DNA from: Planctomycetota bacterium
Lineage (GTDB): Bacteria; Planctomycetota; Phycisphaerae; SM23-33
Direction of reading: 5' to 3'
Length of the DNA stretch: 33,640 nucleotides
Assembly (NCBI GenBank): GCA_026693065.1
Contig: JAPLNA010000237.1
Location: 1 to 33,640 of the forward strand
How positions within the stretch are numbered: position 1 is the stretch's first letter; each line of letters begins with the position of its first letter. Both the position numbers and the translations under genes were made by a program. Below, in pieces: positions 1-8,985 of the stretch. The notes below the pieces were generated by a model. That model ran no database searches and had not been told where the DNA came from. It saw only the letters and a list, made by a program, of their open reading frames with translations.

Positions 1-2296
1 CGGACATCGCGGACGGCGCAGGCGTCCTGGTCGGCGGGCAGGACGCCGATGGCCTCTCCGGAGGGCGAGCCGAGGCGGAACTCCACGATCCCCTGTCGCG
101 GCTGGTCCGCCGGCGATGCAGGATCAGGGCACCATTGCACCCGACAGCGATTGAACCCGCCACCGCCGAAGTCGATGTTGTCGTACCGCACCCAAGCGCC
201 GCACTGCATCTGGTATATCCCGGTGTTTCCGTGGACACGGAGGCTCCGCATCCGGTCGTAATCCTCGGCTTGGATCTTCTCCGATGCCTGCCGGCGGCCG
301 AAACGTTCGCGGTCGAAGGGGAAGTCGTCCTTCAGGCCGATCTTATCGAGATCGAGCGGCCGAAAGCCCATCTTCAGCGCCGGCGAATCCGGTTTCAGGC
401 GGTAGTCGGTGAAGTGCCGGTCATGTTCGGGCCTCTTGGTGTCGAACATCGGGTCGGCGTGGACGTCGCCCTTGCACCAATCGTGTTCGTCACACGTCTG
501 GCGGAGTGCCGCGGGCCAGTACGGCTCGGCCGGGGCGGGGAAGATCAGGTTCGGGCCCACCCGGGCGAAGATCGCGGGCGGATTCTTCACGTTGAACCGG
601 AACAGCGCCCGGCAGCGGTTGGCGAGGATGTTGCCGGCCGCGGTCATGTCATGCACGTTGTCGCCGTAGTCCCATACGTCGAAGGGCGCGAAAAAGTCGT
701 TGTCCGCGAAGATGTTGTTCTCCACCGCCTGACACTCGTTGGTCATCAGCACGGCCGAGGAGTTCTCGCCGCCCTTGCACTCGTACACGACGTTGTTCCT
801 GACGGACAGGAACCCCGTGTGCCCGTCGGGCATGAAGGCCCGCGCGAACCCATCCCAGAAGACGCACGGATTGCAGTCGTGGACGGCGTTGTTCTCCCAG
901 ATGTTGCCGTTGCCGACCAGCCACAGCTCGATCGCTCCGTAGTCGTGGCTGTCGCGGCAGACGTTGGCGACGTCGTTGTACCGGATCACGTTGCGGCGGG
1001 TGTGGAGGTAGTCGAACTCCGTGGCCGCCGTGTCGCCGTAGGCCCCGAGCGCGACCGTGCCGCCTTTGCCGGAGATGCCGTACCGCGGCATGCGGCGAAT
1101 GACGTTGTGGGTGATCTCGTTCTCGCCGCTCTGGAACATCTGGATGCCGCACCCGTGGCCGACGAACTGCCCGCAGTCGGAGATATAGTTGTTGGAAATC
1201 CGGTTCCGGCGGTTCACGTCGGACTCGGCCGCACTGTTGAACGGGCCCTCGCCGGGCGCCCATCCGTTAAGGTACACGCCGGCGAAACCGGCGTCCTCGA
1301 TCCGGCAGCCGTATACCGTGCAGTCCTGGACGGAATGGTTGAGGTACACCGCGCTGTGCCCGGCCCCGCGGATCTCGCAGAACCGCACGTCGACCCCGCG
1401 GGCGTTCTCCATGGTGATCAGGCCGTGGCGCAGGGGCTCGGGCATGGTGTTGTCCCGTTCCTTGAGGGCGTAACTGAAGATCCGCCAACTGCCGCAAAAG
1501 TCCGAACCGATGAACGCGATGTTCTCGAACCGCAGGTTCGTGACGGGCCTGTCCGGGCCGGTGCCGTGGATGTCGATCACCCGCTCGACCGTCGGGGCGA
1601 CGATGAGTTGCTCCTCGATCGGTTCGCACCGCGGCCGGCAGTAGACGTAGCCCTCGTCGGGCTTGAGACACCACTGCCCGGGCCCATCCAGCAGTTCCAA
1701 CACGCCCTGGATGTAGAAGCGGTCGTTGATGCCCTTGAACATGGGCGACCAGTTGTTGCTGGCCGGGGTGATGGTGATCTCCGCCGACTCGCGATCGAAG
1801 CCAAGCACCTCGTGGATCTGCGAGAACCAGTCCGACGCGTCCATCGCGTACACCTGGGCGTGAGCGAGGTCGTACTCGCGCCAGGCGTCCGGCACGCGGA
1901 TGCGGTCGTCGCCCACCCGCGTCATGCCGCCGCGATACCCGCTGCCCTTCTCGGGATAGCGAGCCATCACCAGGGGCCGCCCGTTCTCGAACAGCCGGAA
2001 GAACCGCCGGCCGGGCTCGACCTTCGCGCGATAGACTTCCCGCCCGGCTCGCCCGCGTACACCACGCTGTGCCCGTCGGCCCCGCCGTCCCGCTCGTCAA
2101 ACCGCAGCGAGTCAGCCTGGAAATACACCCCCGGCCTCAGGATCACCCTGACATCTTCGTCAAGGCCCCCGCCGCCGCGCAGTTCCCGTATGGCATCCCG
2201 GGCCCTCTCCACCGACCGAAACGGCCTCGAGGCGTCACCGGGGTTGGTGTCCACGCCTTCGGGCGCCACGTAGAACGTTGTGCTCGCGATTTTCAT
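1..2296 (-). CDS. Right-handed beta-helix protein with C-terminal CBM6-like domain (3' end beyond window; internal frameshift)
   Basis: The N-terminus reads FYVAPEGVDTNPGD, the usual opening of pectate-lyase-fold parallel beta-helix proteins. The middle has many short helix turns (NNYISDCG, HNVIRRM, ENNAVHDCN, NNVVYECKGG). Near the window edge IQAEDYDRM and WVRYDNIDFGGG resemble a CBM6 carbohydrate-binding module. The frame is broken at about 2039-2041, in a GGG run on the minus strand: upstream reads ..VVYAGEPGG, and the downstream frame continues EVYRAKVEPGRRFF to the edge without a stop, so one base appears missing. ATG at 2296 is preferred because AAGGAAG sits at a suitable distance; ATG at 2305 is almost on top of it. 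There is no signal peptide. It is the last visible gene of the operon, 24 bp after the GH127-like gene. Likely a polysaccharide lyase, epimerase or glycosidase; the substrate cannot be read from sequence. Confidence 0.8.
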
Positions 2297-2320
2297 TTTG
2301 GGCATACTTCCTTTGCAAAA

Positions 2321-4048
2321 CTACTTCTTCGCGTGTTCAGCCCCGCCGAAGAGGATGGGCGTATCGAACAGACTCAGGCAGGAGGTGTTGTAGCACAGGG
2401 GGGTGAACCGCAGCGTCTTCTGGTTCCCGTCGGGGAACTTGACGCCCACGTTGCCCGCCGAACCCGCCACCCCGCAGCGCGAGGCCGGCCCGTCGTCGAA
2501 GTACATCCAGTCGGGCCGCGGAAGGTCGCTCAGCGACAGCAGGCCCTCAGCATCGCAGGCGGGCAGTTGCAGGATGGGCAGGCCCTGCGGCATGGACTCG
2601 GGAATGTATCCGGTCGGGGCGTGGGCGTCGCCGGCGGCCGCGGTATAGCAACCGTTCCCTTCCCCCTGCCACGAATAGATCGCCGGGGCGAGCACGAGCG
2701 GCCCGTACTTGAGCAGCACGCCGCCATGACAGGATTCCACGTGGTGCCCCAGTCGGCCGGCGAGCGTGACCTGCACGCGGTCGTTGGCTCGCGACTCGGT
2801 GACGGCCGGCTGCTTCACGCACGCGGGCGTCCGCAGACGGATCGCGCCGTCCTGCGGCACGCCCGTGGCCAGGATGGCCGCTTCGGCGCGAGCCGGATAC
2901 GCCGTCGTGATCTGGACTTCCACTTCACGCCCTCCGGGCAGTGCCGCCCGGTATCGCCCGGGGACGAGGAAATTGACGTGGATGGCGTTGTCCCGCACGG
3001 TCACGGCATGCCGGGCACACTCCACCAGCGCCAGGCCGCCGTGGTGCAGGCAGCACCACCAGGCTTCCTCGAAGCGGCGCATGCTGTAGCCGTTGGGCGA
3101 GGTGGAGCGGTGGCCGAAGCAGCCGGTGTTCCACTGGTTGAAGGCCAGCGCGTTCCACAGGATGTGCTCCGCCCGCTCGTAGCCGTCCGGGTCGCCCGTG
3201 ATCGCCGCCGAGTTCAGGTTCAGCATCAGCCAGTCGGCGATGGAGCAGCCCTCATTGGCCCCGCTGTTGGGGAAACCCTCCGGCGTGCCCCCGTCGGGCA
3301 TCTCGTAGTGCCGCTCGATGATCATCCGCCGGGCCGCCTCCGGCTTGGCGTTCCAGGTTGCCTCCCCCGTGATCAGCCCCGCCGTCTGCAGCCCGCGAAG
3401 CGTCGCCATGTACCCGTGAGCATGGACGCCTCTGTCGGGCATCTCGATCCCGTCGGCGATCATGCCGACAAAATCGAGATACGCCTGCTGGCCCGTCACT
3501 CCGTACAGCAGGGCCATCGGCTCGGCGATCCAGAACACGATGCCCCGGCCGCCGGTTTCCTTGGCGGCCTTGTGCCAGATGTCCTTGCAGCGGACGGTGA
3601 GATCCGCCAGGGCGACCGCCGCATCGAGCGCGCGAACGTCGTTCGATAATTCGTAGTAGTAGATAAGACCGGGGAAGTATCGGGCGCAGGCGGCGAAACA
3701 TTCCTGTTTCTGAAACATCGGGTCATCCAAGACCCGGCCGAACACCCCGGACGGCCGTCGTTGCCGCAGCATGCGCTCAAAGAGGACGGGCAGGCGCTCG
3801 TCGCGGCGGCCGTCCACACCCTCGGCGTGGGCCAGAAACTCCAGCAGTCGGCCGGTCAGATCGCCGGCGCACTGATAGGCATGGCGATGGTGCCCCTCGG
3901 GCCGCTCCAGGTCCATCATGATGAAATCCATGGAATCCAGCGGATACGCCCGTGTCCGCTGCCGGACGAGCCCCAGCCGGAACTGGAGCTGGGAATGCGC
4001 CAGCAACGGGGCAGACAGAGTCACATTCTTATACCCCGGCATCGCCAT
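2321..4048 (-). CDS. GH127/DUF1680-like glycoside hydrolase (beta-L-arabinofuranosidase-type fold)
   Basis: A 575-residue protein of the DUF1680 family, an (alpha/alpha)6 barrel followed by beta domains. In characterised GH127 enzymes a zinc-bound cysteine acts as nucleophile with a nearby Glu and a Cys-Cys pair. Matching residues are visible: E266 and C268 in NEGCSIADW, and C332-C333 in WWCCLHHGG. The family has members with other substrates, so arabinofuranosidase activity is inferred only. It is somewhat shorter than the roughly 650 residues of the best-known member. There is no signal peptide, so the location is probably cytoplasmic. The start ATG at 4048 is preceded by GGAAAGGTGA, a good ribosome binding site. 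It lies between the GH2 gene (232 bp upstream) and the beta-helix gene (24 bp downstream). A second family member at 16674-18245 keeps the same residues. Confidence 0.85.
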   Translation of the reverse strand: MAMPGYKNVTLSAPLLAHSQLQFRLGLVRQRTRAYPLDSMDFIMMDLERPEGHHRHAYQCAGDLTGRLLEFLAHAEGVDGRRDERLPVLFERMLRQRRPSGVFGRVLDDPMFQKQECFAACARYFPGLIYYYELSNDVRALDAAVALADLTVRCKDIWHKAAKETGGRGIVFWIAEPMALLYGVTGQQAYLDFVGMIADGIEMPDRGVHAHGYMATLRGLQTAGLITGEATWNAKPEAARRMIIERHYEMPDGGTPEGFPNSGANEGCSIADWLMLNLNSAAITGDPDGYERAEHILWNALAFNQWNTGCFGHRSTSPNGYSMRRFEEAWWCCLHHGGLALVECARHAVTVRDNAIHVNFLVPGRYRAALPGGREVEVQITTAYPARAEAAILATGVPQDGAIRLRTPACVKQPAVTESRANDRVQVTLAGRLGHHVESCHGGVLLKYGPLVLAPAIYSWQGEGNGCYTAAAGDAHAPTGYIPESMPQGLPILQLPACDAEGLLSLSDLPRPDWMYFDDGPASRCGVAGSAGNVGVKFPDGNQKTLRFTPLCYNTSCLSLFDTPILFGGAEHAKK

Positions 4049-4280
4049 TCACCTTTCCATCTGACTCGCCCAGACACCTTCGCCCACGACCCTCGTGGAC
4101 TTCCACTCCCCGAGTATCTCTCCCCGCCAGCCCGCTTCAAGCCTTTTCCGCCCGCCCCCTTCGCCGGTCCTGCCCGTGCCCGCAGCGCCTTTCAGCCTTC
4201 TCGCTCCCGCCCGCCGTGTTTCCTCCCGCCGCCGGCCCCCCCTTCTCCCTCCGACCTCTACTGCTCTCCTGCTCCAACGC
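4049..4280 (-). other. Purine-rich intergenic leader between GH2 and GH127-like genes
   Basis: This gap contains no convincing gene. On the minus (coding) strand it is strongly AG-rich. Its upstream end, 4243-4279, is a near copy of 7002-7038 (see the repeat entries). It ends in the ribosome binding site of the GH127-like gene. No canonical promoter or T-run terminator was seen. Confidence 0.5.
4243..4279 (-). repeat. AG-rich intergenic repeat D, copy 1
   Basis: Thirty-seven bases, differing at about five positions from 7002-7038. The shared core on the minus strand is TGGAGCAGGAGAGCAG followed by TCGGAGGGAGAA. It lies immediately after the stop codon of the GH2 gene. Function unknown. Confidence 0.6.
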
Positions 4281-6872
4281 TCACGTTTCCCGTGCCGGAC
4301 CGAGGGCCTCCAGGCGGATGTCGGCGGGACGGACGCCGGCGGCCGGACGAACGCGGACGGGCACCCCCGGCAGAAGGTCGAACCAGTTGTCGGAGAGCAC
4401 TTCGCCGCCATGGTCCTCGACGTGTACGGCGTGACAGTACACCGGGCTGGAGATTTCCAGCCGCCCGTCGGGGAGTTGTCGGAGGGACAGCGTCGGCGGC
4501 GCCAACGCCAACTGGCGGTGCGGCAGCAGAGGCCAGATCGACTGATCGAAGGGCGCCGCGTCGGCATCCCGCAGCAGGGCGGCGTAGAGCCACTCGCGGG
4601 CGTCGCGGGCGTCGGAGGGAGCGGCCGGCGCCGAGGCCACTTCCAGCATGCCGTTGGGCCCGACCGTCACCGCCTGCGACTGGGTATCGCGGGCGCCGCC
4701 GTCCAGCCGCCACCAGCCCCATTCGGCGGTGACGGCCGCCGGGGCGAACGTGTCGTTGACGATCCGCGTGACGAACCGGCCGTCGCGCCGACGGACGATC
4801 ACCTTCAGTGGGCGGCAGGCGCGGGCGAACCAGTAGTAGCTCGCCTTGCGGCGCAGGTAGTAGTCCAGGATCGACCAGCCGGTCTCGCCCCAGCAGTCCG
4901 AGTACGACCAGATCAGGGCGCCCTGGCAATCGTCCGCCGCGTCGTGCTTGCGGAATCGCAGCGCCTCCATGGCCCGCCCGTGAAGGATCGCCTGGAACAT
5001 CTGCCCGTACAGCACGTACCGCGGCACCGACAGCGTTTCCGGGTCCGCGTAGTGCAGGCCGATCGCGGCGGGCATGGTGCCCTGCTCGAAGGTGTTGGTG
5101 TGCACGCGCCAGGCTTCGCTGTCGGGCCGCCTCTGCTCGGGCGAGAGGTACTCGGCCAGCGAATCCAGATGGCAGGGCCCGATCACGCCGTACTCGCTGA
5201 CGAACCGCGCGCGGCATTCGTCGAACACCTCGTGGCGGATTCGCCGCCCCACGTCCGCGTTCATGAACGCCGGGGCCCACCAGTGACAGTCGCCCGACAG
5301 TTCGCTGTTGGGCGATTCCCCCCCGGCCGGACTGCCCGGCCAGTACGGCCGCCGCGGATCCAACTGCCCGCACAGGTCAGGCAGCACCCGGTTGTAGAAC
5401 CCCTCGCCCCCCAGCTCCAGCGGCAGGGATTTGTTCCAGTTCCACCACTCGCGGAACCCCCACGTGCATTCGTTGTTGCCGCACCAGAGGGCGATGCTGG
5501 GATGATGCCGCAACAATCGGACGGCGGCGGCGGACTCGGCGGCGACGGCCCGGGCGAATCGCTCGTCGGTCTCCGGGTACGTCGTGCAGGTCAGCATGAA
5601 ATCCTGCCAGACCAGGATACCCGCCCGATCGCAGGCGTCGTAAAACGCCCCGTCCTCGAAGATCGAGCACCCGTTGATCCGCAGCATGTTCATGTTCGCC
5701 CGGGCGGCATGGGCTACCAGCGACTCGTACTTCGCCGCCGAGACCCGCGCCAGGATCGCATCCTGCGGGCCGATGTTGCCCCCGCGGCAGAACACCTCCT
5801 GCCCGTTGACGCGGAAGCAGAAACGGCTGCCCTCGCTCAGCCGCGAACGGTCGATTTCGATCGTGCGCAGCCCGACGTGAAACTCCCGCGCGTCGCAGAC
5901 CTCGCCGCCCATCTCAACCCGAGCGGCCACCCGATACAGCGGCTGGGCGCCCATGCCGTTGGGCCACCAGAGCTTCGCCTCGGGCACCTCGACGACGTCG
6001 CGAAGGGTCGTCCGCCCCGGCGGGGCGTCCAGGTCGTACCGGCGGCCAATCGCCGCCGCCCCGTCGGGCGGGTGAATCGCCACGTGCAGCGTGCACGTTC
6101 GTTCGCCCCACGGGTGAAGGTTTTCGACCACCGCCTCCATTTCCAGCACGACCCCGCCGCCGTGCGGCACGGTGTCCAGCCGCAGGCTGTCCAGCACCGC
6201 CCCGCTGCGCCCCTCGATCCGCACCCCACGCCAGATGCCGATGTTGGGCAACGCGTCCACCCAGTCCCACCCGTAGCTGAACTGAGGCTTCCGCAGCCAC
6301 TTCCGCCCGGGCCAGATTCGGTGGCCGTACAGGTCGCCCTCGCGCGCGGGGTTCGGGACGGCCCCGCCGGCGGCGCTGTTGGGCCGGGCCTGCTGCTCCT
6401 GACCCACCCGCGTCTCGTCGGCGGCCAGTTCGCTCCCGGCCGTCAGGCGGACGACGAGTTCGTTGCTCCCTGCCCGCAGGCACGGCCGCACGTCCAGTAC
6501 CGCCGGCACGAACGCGTTGGCCGATTCCCCCACCGCCTGGCCGTTGACGAACACCTGGGCGTACAGGTCCAGCCCGTCAAACACCAACCACTGGCGTTCG
6601 TGGCCGAGAAACTCCGGCCCGACCTCGAACGTCGTCCGATACCACCACGACTTGGTCTCGGGCCAGCGGCACAGCGGGGCATTGTTGCCGACCGTCGGCT
6701 CCGGCATAAGCCCGGCCCGCATGAGGTCCAGGTGTATCTCCCCCGGCACGACCGCCTCGATCCAGCCCTCCTCTGCCCGGGCCGTCCTGGCCAGCCCCTC
6801 CAGCCCGCGGTCCGCCCACTCCCCCGGCCGCACCCGCCACGCTCCGTTCAACTGGATGGTCTCGTGCCGCAT
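4281..6872 (-). CDS. GH2 beta-mannosidase-like glycoside hydrolase
   Basis: An 863-residue protein with the full GH2 layout: N-terminal jelly-roll sugar-binding domain (about 1-200, including SWWYRTTFEV), immunoglobulin-like domain (about 220-340), TIM barrel (about 340-690) and C-terminal beta domains. The acid/base is E468 in WCGNNECTWG and the nucleophile is E560 in FVSEYGVIG; the GNNE form is typical of beta-mannosidases rather than beta-galactosidases. Length suits that subfamily. It would remove terminal beta-mannose (or a related sugar) from oligosaccharides. There is no signal peptide, implying action on imported oligosaccharides. The start MRHETIQLNG is preceded by GGGAAGGAACC, a clear ribosome binding site. 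It is the first gene of the minus-strand operon. Confidence 0.9.
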   Translation of the reverse strand: MRHETIQLNGAWRVRPGEWADRGLEGLARTARAEEGWIEAVVPGEIHLDLMRAGLMPEPTVGNNAPLCRWPETKSWWYRTTFEVGPEFLGHERQWLVFDGLDLYAQVFVNGQAVGESANAFVPAVLDVRPCLRAGSNELVVRLTAGSELAADETRVGQEQQARPNSAAGGAVPNPAREGDLYGHRIWPGRKWLRKPQFSYGWDWVDALPNIGIWRGVRIEGRSGAVLDSLRLDTVPHGGGVVLEMEAVVENLHPWGERTCTLHVAIHPPDGAAAIGRRYDLDAPPGRTTLRDVVEVPEAKLWWPNGMGAQPLYRVAARVEMGGEVCDAREFHVGLRTIEIDRSRLSEGSRFCFRVNGQEVFCRGGNIGPQDAILARVSAAKYESLVAHAARANMNMLRINGCSIFEDGAFYDACDRAGILVWQDFMLTCTTYPETDERFARAVAAESAAAVRLLRHHPSIALWCGNNECTWGFREWWNWNKSLPLELGGEGFYNRVLPDLCGQLDPRRPYWPGSPAGGESPNSELSGDCHWWAPAFMNADVGRRIRHEVFDECRARFVSEYGVIGPCHLDSLAEYLSPEQRRPDSEAWRVHTNTFEQGTMPAAIGLHYADPETLSVPRYVLYGQMFQAILHGRAMEALRFRKHDAADDCQGALIWSYSDCWGETGWSILDYYLRRKASYYWFARACRPLKVIVRRRDGRFVTRIVNDTFAPAAVTAEWGWWRLDGGARDTQSQAVTVGPNGMLEVASAPAAPSDARDAREWLYAALLRDADAAPFDQSIWPLLPHRQLALAPPTLSLRQLPDGRLEISSPVYCHAVHVEDHGGEVLSDNWFDLLPGVPVRVRPAAGVRPADIRLEALGPARET

Positions 6873-7313
6873 GGTTCCTTCCCAGCCTTGCCAACCGACC
6901 TCTCACCAACGACCGCCGCCAGTGCACTCCCTGATCCTACCCCCCCCTCCCGCTCCCGCAAGCGAATTCCCCATCCCCCAGTCCCTCCCTGTCTTGGCCG
7001 GTTCTCCCTCCGAGTTCTCCTGCTCTCCTGCTCCACCGCCCCCCTTTCTGTCCTGGCCCCGCCGGGACGCCCCCCGCCCGCCTGAACCCCAGTCGCCCCA
7101 CGAATCCTCGAGGAACAAGGCTTAGACAATATGTGTGCTTTCCCCCGAATTCGAATTCGATGAGGTCTTCTGGCACCGTCCTGTCGCGCTGGTGATCTGA
7201 ATTCGCCTTTGAATTCACCAGGAGGTCTTACCGGGCCGTTTGCTTAACTGGCAATCGCCACCCCTATGCAATACACTCTTCTCAGGCCCGTCACACACTG
7301 CAGAGGTCAGCAC
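6873..7313. other. Intergenic region between divergent GH2 operon and HEPN-like gene
   Basis: About 440 bp with no convincing gene. The left half is pyrimidine-rich on the plus strand and holds repeat D copy 2 (7002-7038). From about 7120 the GC content falls, and two direct repeats occur: GAATTCGATGAGGTCTT at 7154-7170 and GAATTCACCAGGAGGTCTT at 7211-7229, with extra GAATTC sites beside each. These could be operator half-sites for the divergent genes or the scar of an insertion. Clear -35/-10 pairs were not found. Confidence 0.4.
7002..7038 (-). repeat. AG-rich intergenic repeat D, copy 2
   Basis: Partner of 4243-4279, with about 32 of 37 bases identical. It lies in the GH2 leader, about 130 bp upstream of the start. 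Copy 1 sits right after a stop codon, so copy 2 may mark the 3' end of a gene that has since been lost; that is inference. Confidence 0.6.
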
Positions 7314-8018
7314 GTGGAACCTAAGAGAAATGGCGCCCGGCTAGACGTGTATCTCAGGCCGCTAGCAATACCGGAGCTAGAGGAATCCAGGCTTCTTCGC
7401 AAACCGGCAGCCCTGGATCCCCTGCGACTGATCGCATTTGCGGGAGGGAGTGGGAGCCCGATAACCCCTCAGGAAGTGGTGTCTCGATACAACGAGATAA
7501 GCACCGGCGATCTTGACATGATCGCCGTCCCAGCTGAGAAATTGTTACTTGAAAAGACCGTCTGGCCCTTGAAGAGCGCCAAGGTCTGCTATTGTCTGGG
7601 TCAGTACTTGAGCACTATTGCCATGGCCGGGCTTGTGGGCGAAATGCTGGCAATCCTGCTCTTTGAAGCCAGGCACGGGCGTGGGCAAGGGGCCGATGTT
7701 CCGGGAGTTGCTGATTTTGAAAAACTGGGTCAACGAGCCAGAGTTGTGAAATTGGCGAAGTTGGAGCTAGTCACCCAAACGGCGGAAAAAGCCTTTAACG
7801 AGATCCAGGAGATAAGGCGGAAATACCTTCATTTCTTGTCCTTCCCCCATAGGCAGTTGCGTAGCGACGCCAAGAAGACATACAAGGCCGCGTTCAGACT
7901 GGTCAACGAGAGCATCGGGCTGAGGCTTGTTCCCGAGTCGTACGCTCTTCATGTTGACCCTGACATCCTCCAGTATGTGAAACGGAAGTTGAGCCAAGGC
8001 AAGGAAAACACCCACTAA
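7314..8018 (+). CDS. Uncharacterised HEPN-like helical protein
   Basis: Not recognised as a named family. The C-terminal half is helical and contains EIRRKYLHF, which fits the R-x4-H motif of HEPN domains (some are RNases, others structural). A preceding helix (SAKVCYCLGQYLSTIAMAGLVGEMLAILLFE) and a following DAKKTYKAAFRLV helix suit a DUF4145-type HEPN fold. There is no signal peptide or clear membrane segment. GTG at 7314 (234 residues) is preferred because AGAGG sits seven bases upstream; ATG at 7266 would add 16 residues but has no ribosome binding site. Base composition is lower in GC than the flanks (7801-7860 has 29 G+C of 60), suggesting transfer. It precedes the thioredoxin-like gene by 71 bp. 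Its role could be toxin-like or regulatory; no antitoxin or nucleotidyltransferase partner is adjacent. Confidence 0.7.
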   Translation: MEPKRNGARLDVYLRPLAIPELEESRLLRKPAALDPLRLIAFAGGSGSPITPQEVVSRYNEISTGDLDMIAVPAEKLLLEKTVWPLKSAKVCYCLGQYLSTIAMAGLVGEMLAILLFEARHGRGQGADVPGVADFEKLGQRARVVKLAKLELVTQTAEKAFNEIQEIRRKYLHFLSFPHRQLRSDAKKTYKAAFRLVNESIGLRLVPESYALHVDPDILQYVKRKLSQGKENTH

Positions 8019-8089
8019 GAAGAAGGGGGGTGTGCTACCATGGGGGATGCGAATGCCTTGCCCAGGCGGCGAGGCGGAGGAGTGACTTA

Positions 8090-8680
8090 GTGAGCGATAC
8101 CCCAGAAACTGTTGCGGCCGGGACTCGCGGTGTGGAAACCGGAACCTGGTGGGGAAGGTTGGCCAGAGCTGTGGGCGGGCTGCTGGCGGGGGGGAAGGGA
8201 ATCTTGAGTATCCGGAGCGGGAAGAGTTTTCGGAGGCGGGTGCTGGAGGCCAGGGGGCTGGTGCTGGTGATGTTTTCGAAGACGGCCTGTCCGACGTGCG
8301 TGGCGCTGGGGCCGGTGATGAGGAAGCTGGCGAGGGAGTATGCCGGAAGGGTGGTGGTGGCGAGGTATAAGCATTACAACCCGTTCTTGAGGCTGACGTC
8401 GAAGGAGATCATGGAGCGGTACCGGGTGTACCTGGTGCCGACGGTGATCCTGTTCGTGAATGGGCAGGAGAGGCGCCGGTGGTTCATGAACTACCGGGCC
8501 CGCGACTACCGCAAGACGCTCGACAAGATTCTCGCCAGCGACGGCGACGGCGGCGAAGACGTTGCCGGCGAGCCCGAGGCCGGGGGTGAACCCGGGGAAA
8601 CACTCCCGGACTGCTGCGGCGAGGGCGGGGCCTGCAGGGTGCTGCCTTCGGCCGCGAGAGAGGGAGAGAGTAGAAAGTAG
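8090..8680 (+). CDS. Thioredoxin-like protein with CPTC active site and cysteine-containing tail
   Basis: A 196-residue protein whose residues about 45-150 form a thioredoxin domain: LVLVMFSKTACPTCVALGP carries the redox pair C67-C70 (CPTC instead of CGPC), and the cis-proline loop is VPTV (P117). The N-terminal 40 residues are glycine-rich without a convincing signal peptide. The low-complexity acidic tail ends with DCCGEGGAC (C175, C176, C182), which could be a second redox or metal-binding site. GTG at 8090 is chosen because GGAGG lies seven to nine bases upstream; a GTG at 8030 would add 20 residues. It probably reduces or shuttles disulfides in the cytoplasm. The partner is unknown. It follows the HEPN-like gene on the same strand. 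Confidence 0.75.
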   Translation: MSDTPETVAAGTRGVETGTWWGRLARAVGGLLAGGKGILSIRSGKSFRRRVLEARGLVLVMFSKTACPTCVALGPVMRKLAREYAGRVVVARYKHYNPFLRLTSKEIMERYRVYLVPTVILFVNGQERRRWFMNYRARDYRKTLDKILASDGDGGEDVAGEPEAGGEPGETLPDCCGEGGACRVLPSAAREGESRK

Positions 8681-8985
8681 AGAGGAGACAGCGGCCTACG
8701 GCCGGGGGAGAGGGGGAAAGAGAGTTCGTCCACGAATTATCGGGCGTGGCCTCGCACCTTCGGTTCTCGGCCGCAACCAAACCAGCCGTTAGTCCGCCTT
8801 CGGCGGATAGCCAGGGGGAAACGAGATCCCGTCCCAAAGAACGGAATTCCATACGTCGCGCCCAAGGTGGCCGCAGGCGGGTTCGTGGACGACCTTCCCG
8901 CTTCTGGCTTCTTCTTCCCGCTTCTTTTGAATCCATGCAATCCGCGTAATCCGTGGACTGAACGGCCTTTTCCCGGCGCGGGGGT
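8681..8985. repeat. Intergenic mosaic repeat: inverted A module followed by B module
   Basis: No gene seen. Bases 8728-8880 are the reverse complement of module A (found forward at 12152-12278 and, shortened, at 15070-15155), recognised by CTTCGGTTCTCGGCCGCAAC, GGGGGAAACGAGATCCCGT and CAAAGAACGGAATTCCATAC. Bases 8881-8960 are module B (second copy 12299-12375), recognised by GTTCGTGGACGACC and TGAATCCATGCAATCCGC. A small hairpin CCGCCTTCGGCGG lies near 8797. Confidence 0.75.

Noticed and set aside
135-2273. Long open frame (712 codons) antisense to the beta-helix gene
   Set aside because: Composition effect of high GC. The translation is Val/Pro/Arg/His-rich without domains, while the minus strand encodes recognisable beta-helix and CBM6-like sequence.
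4095-7085. 996-codon open frame antisense to the GH2 gene
   Set aside because: The mirror frame of a clear GH2 enzyme with both catalytic glutamates; no protein features of its own.
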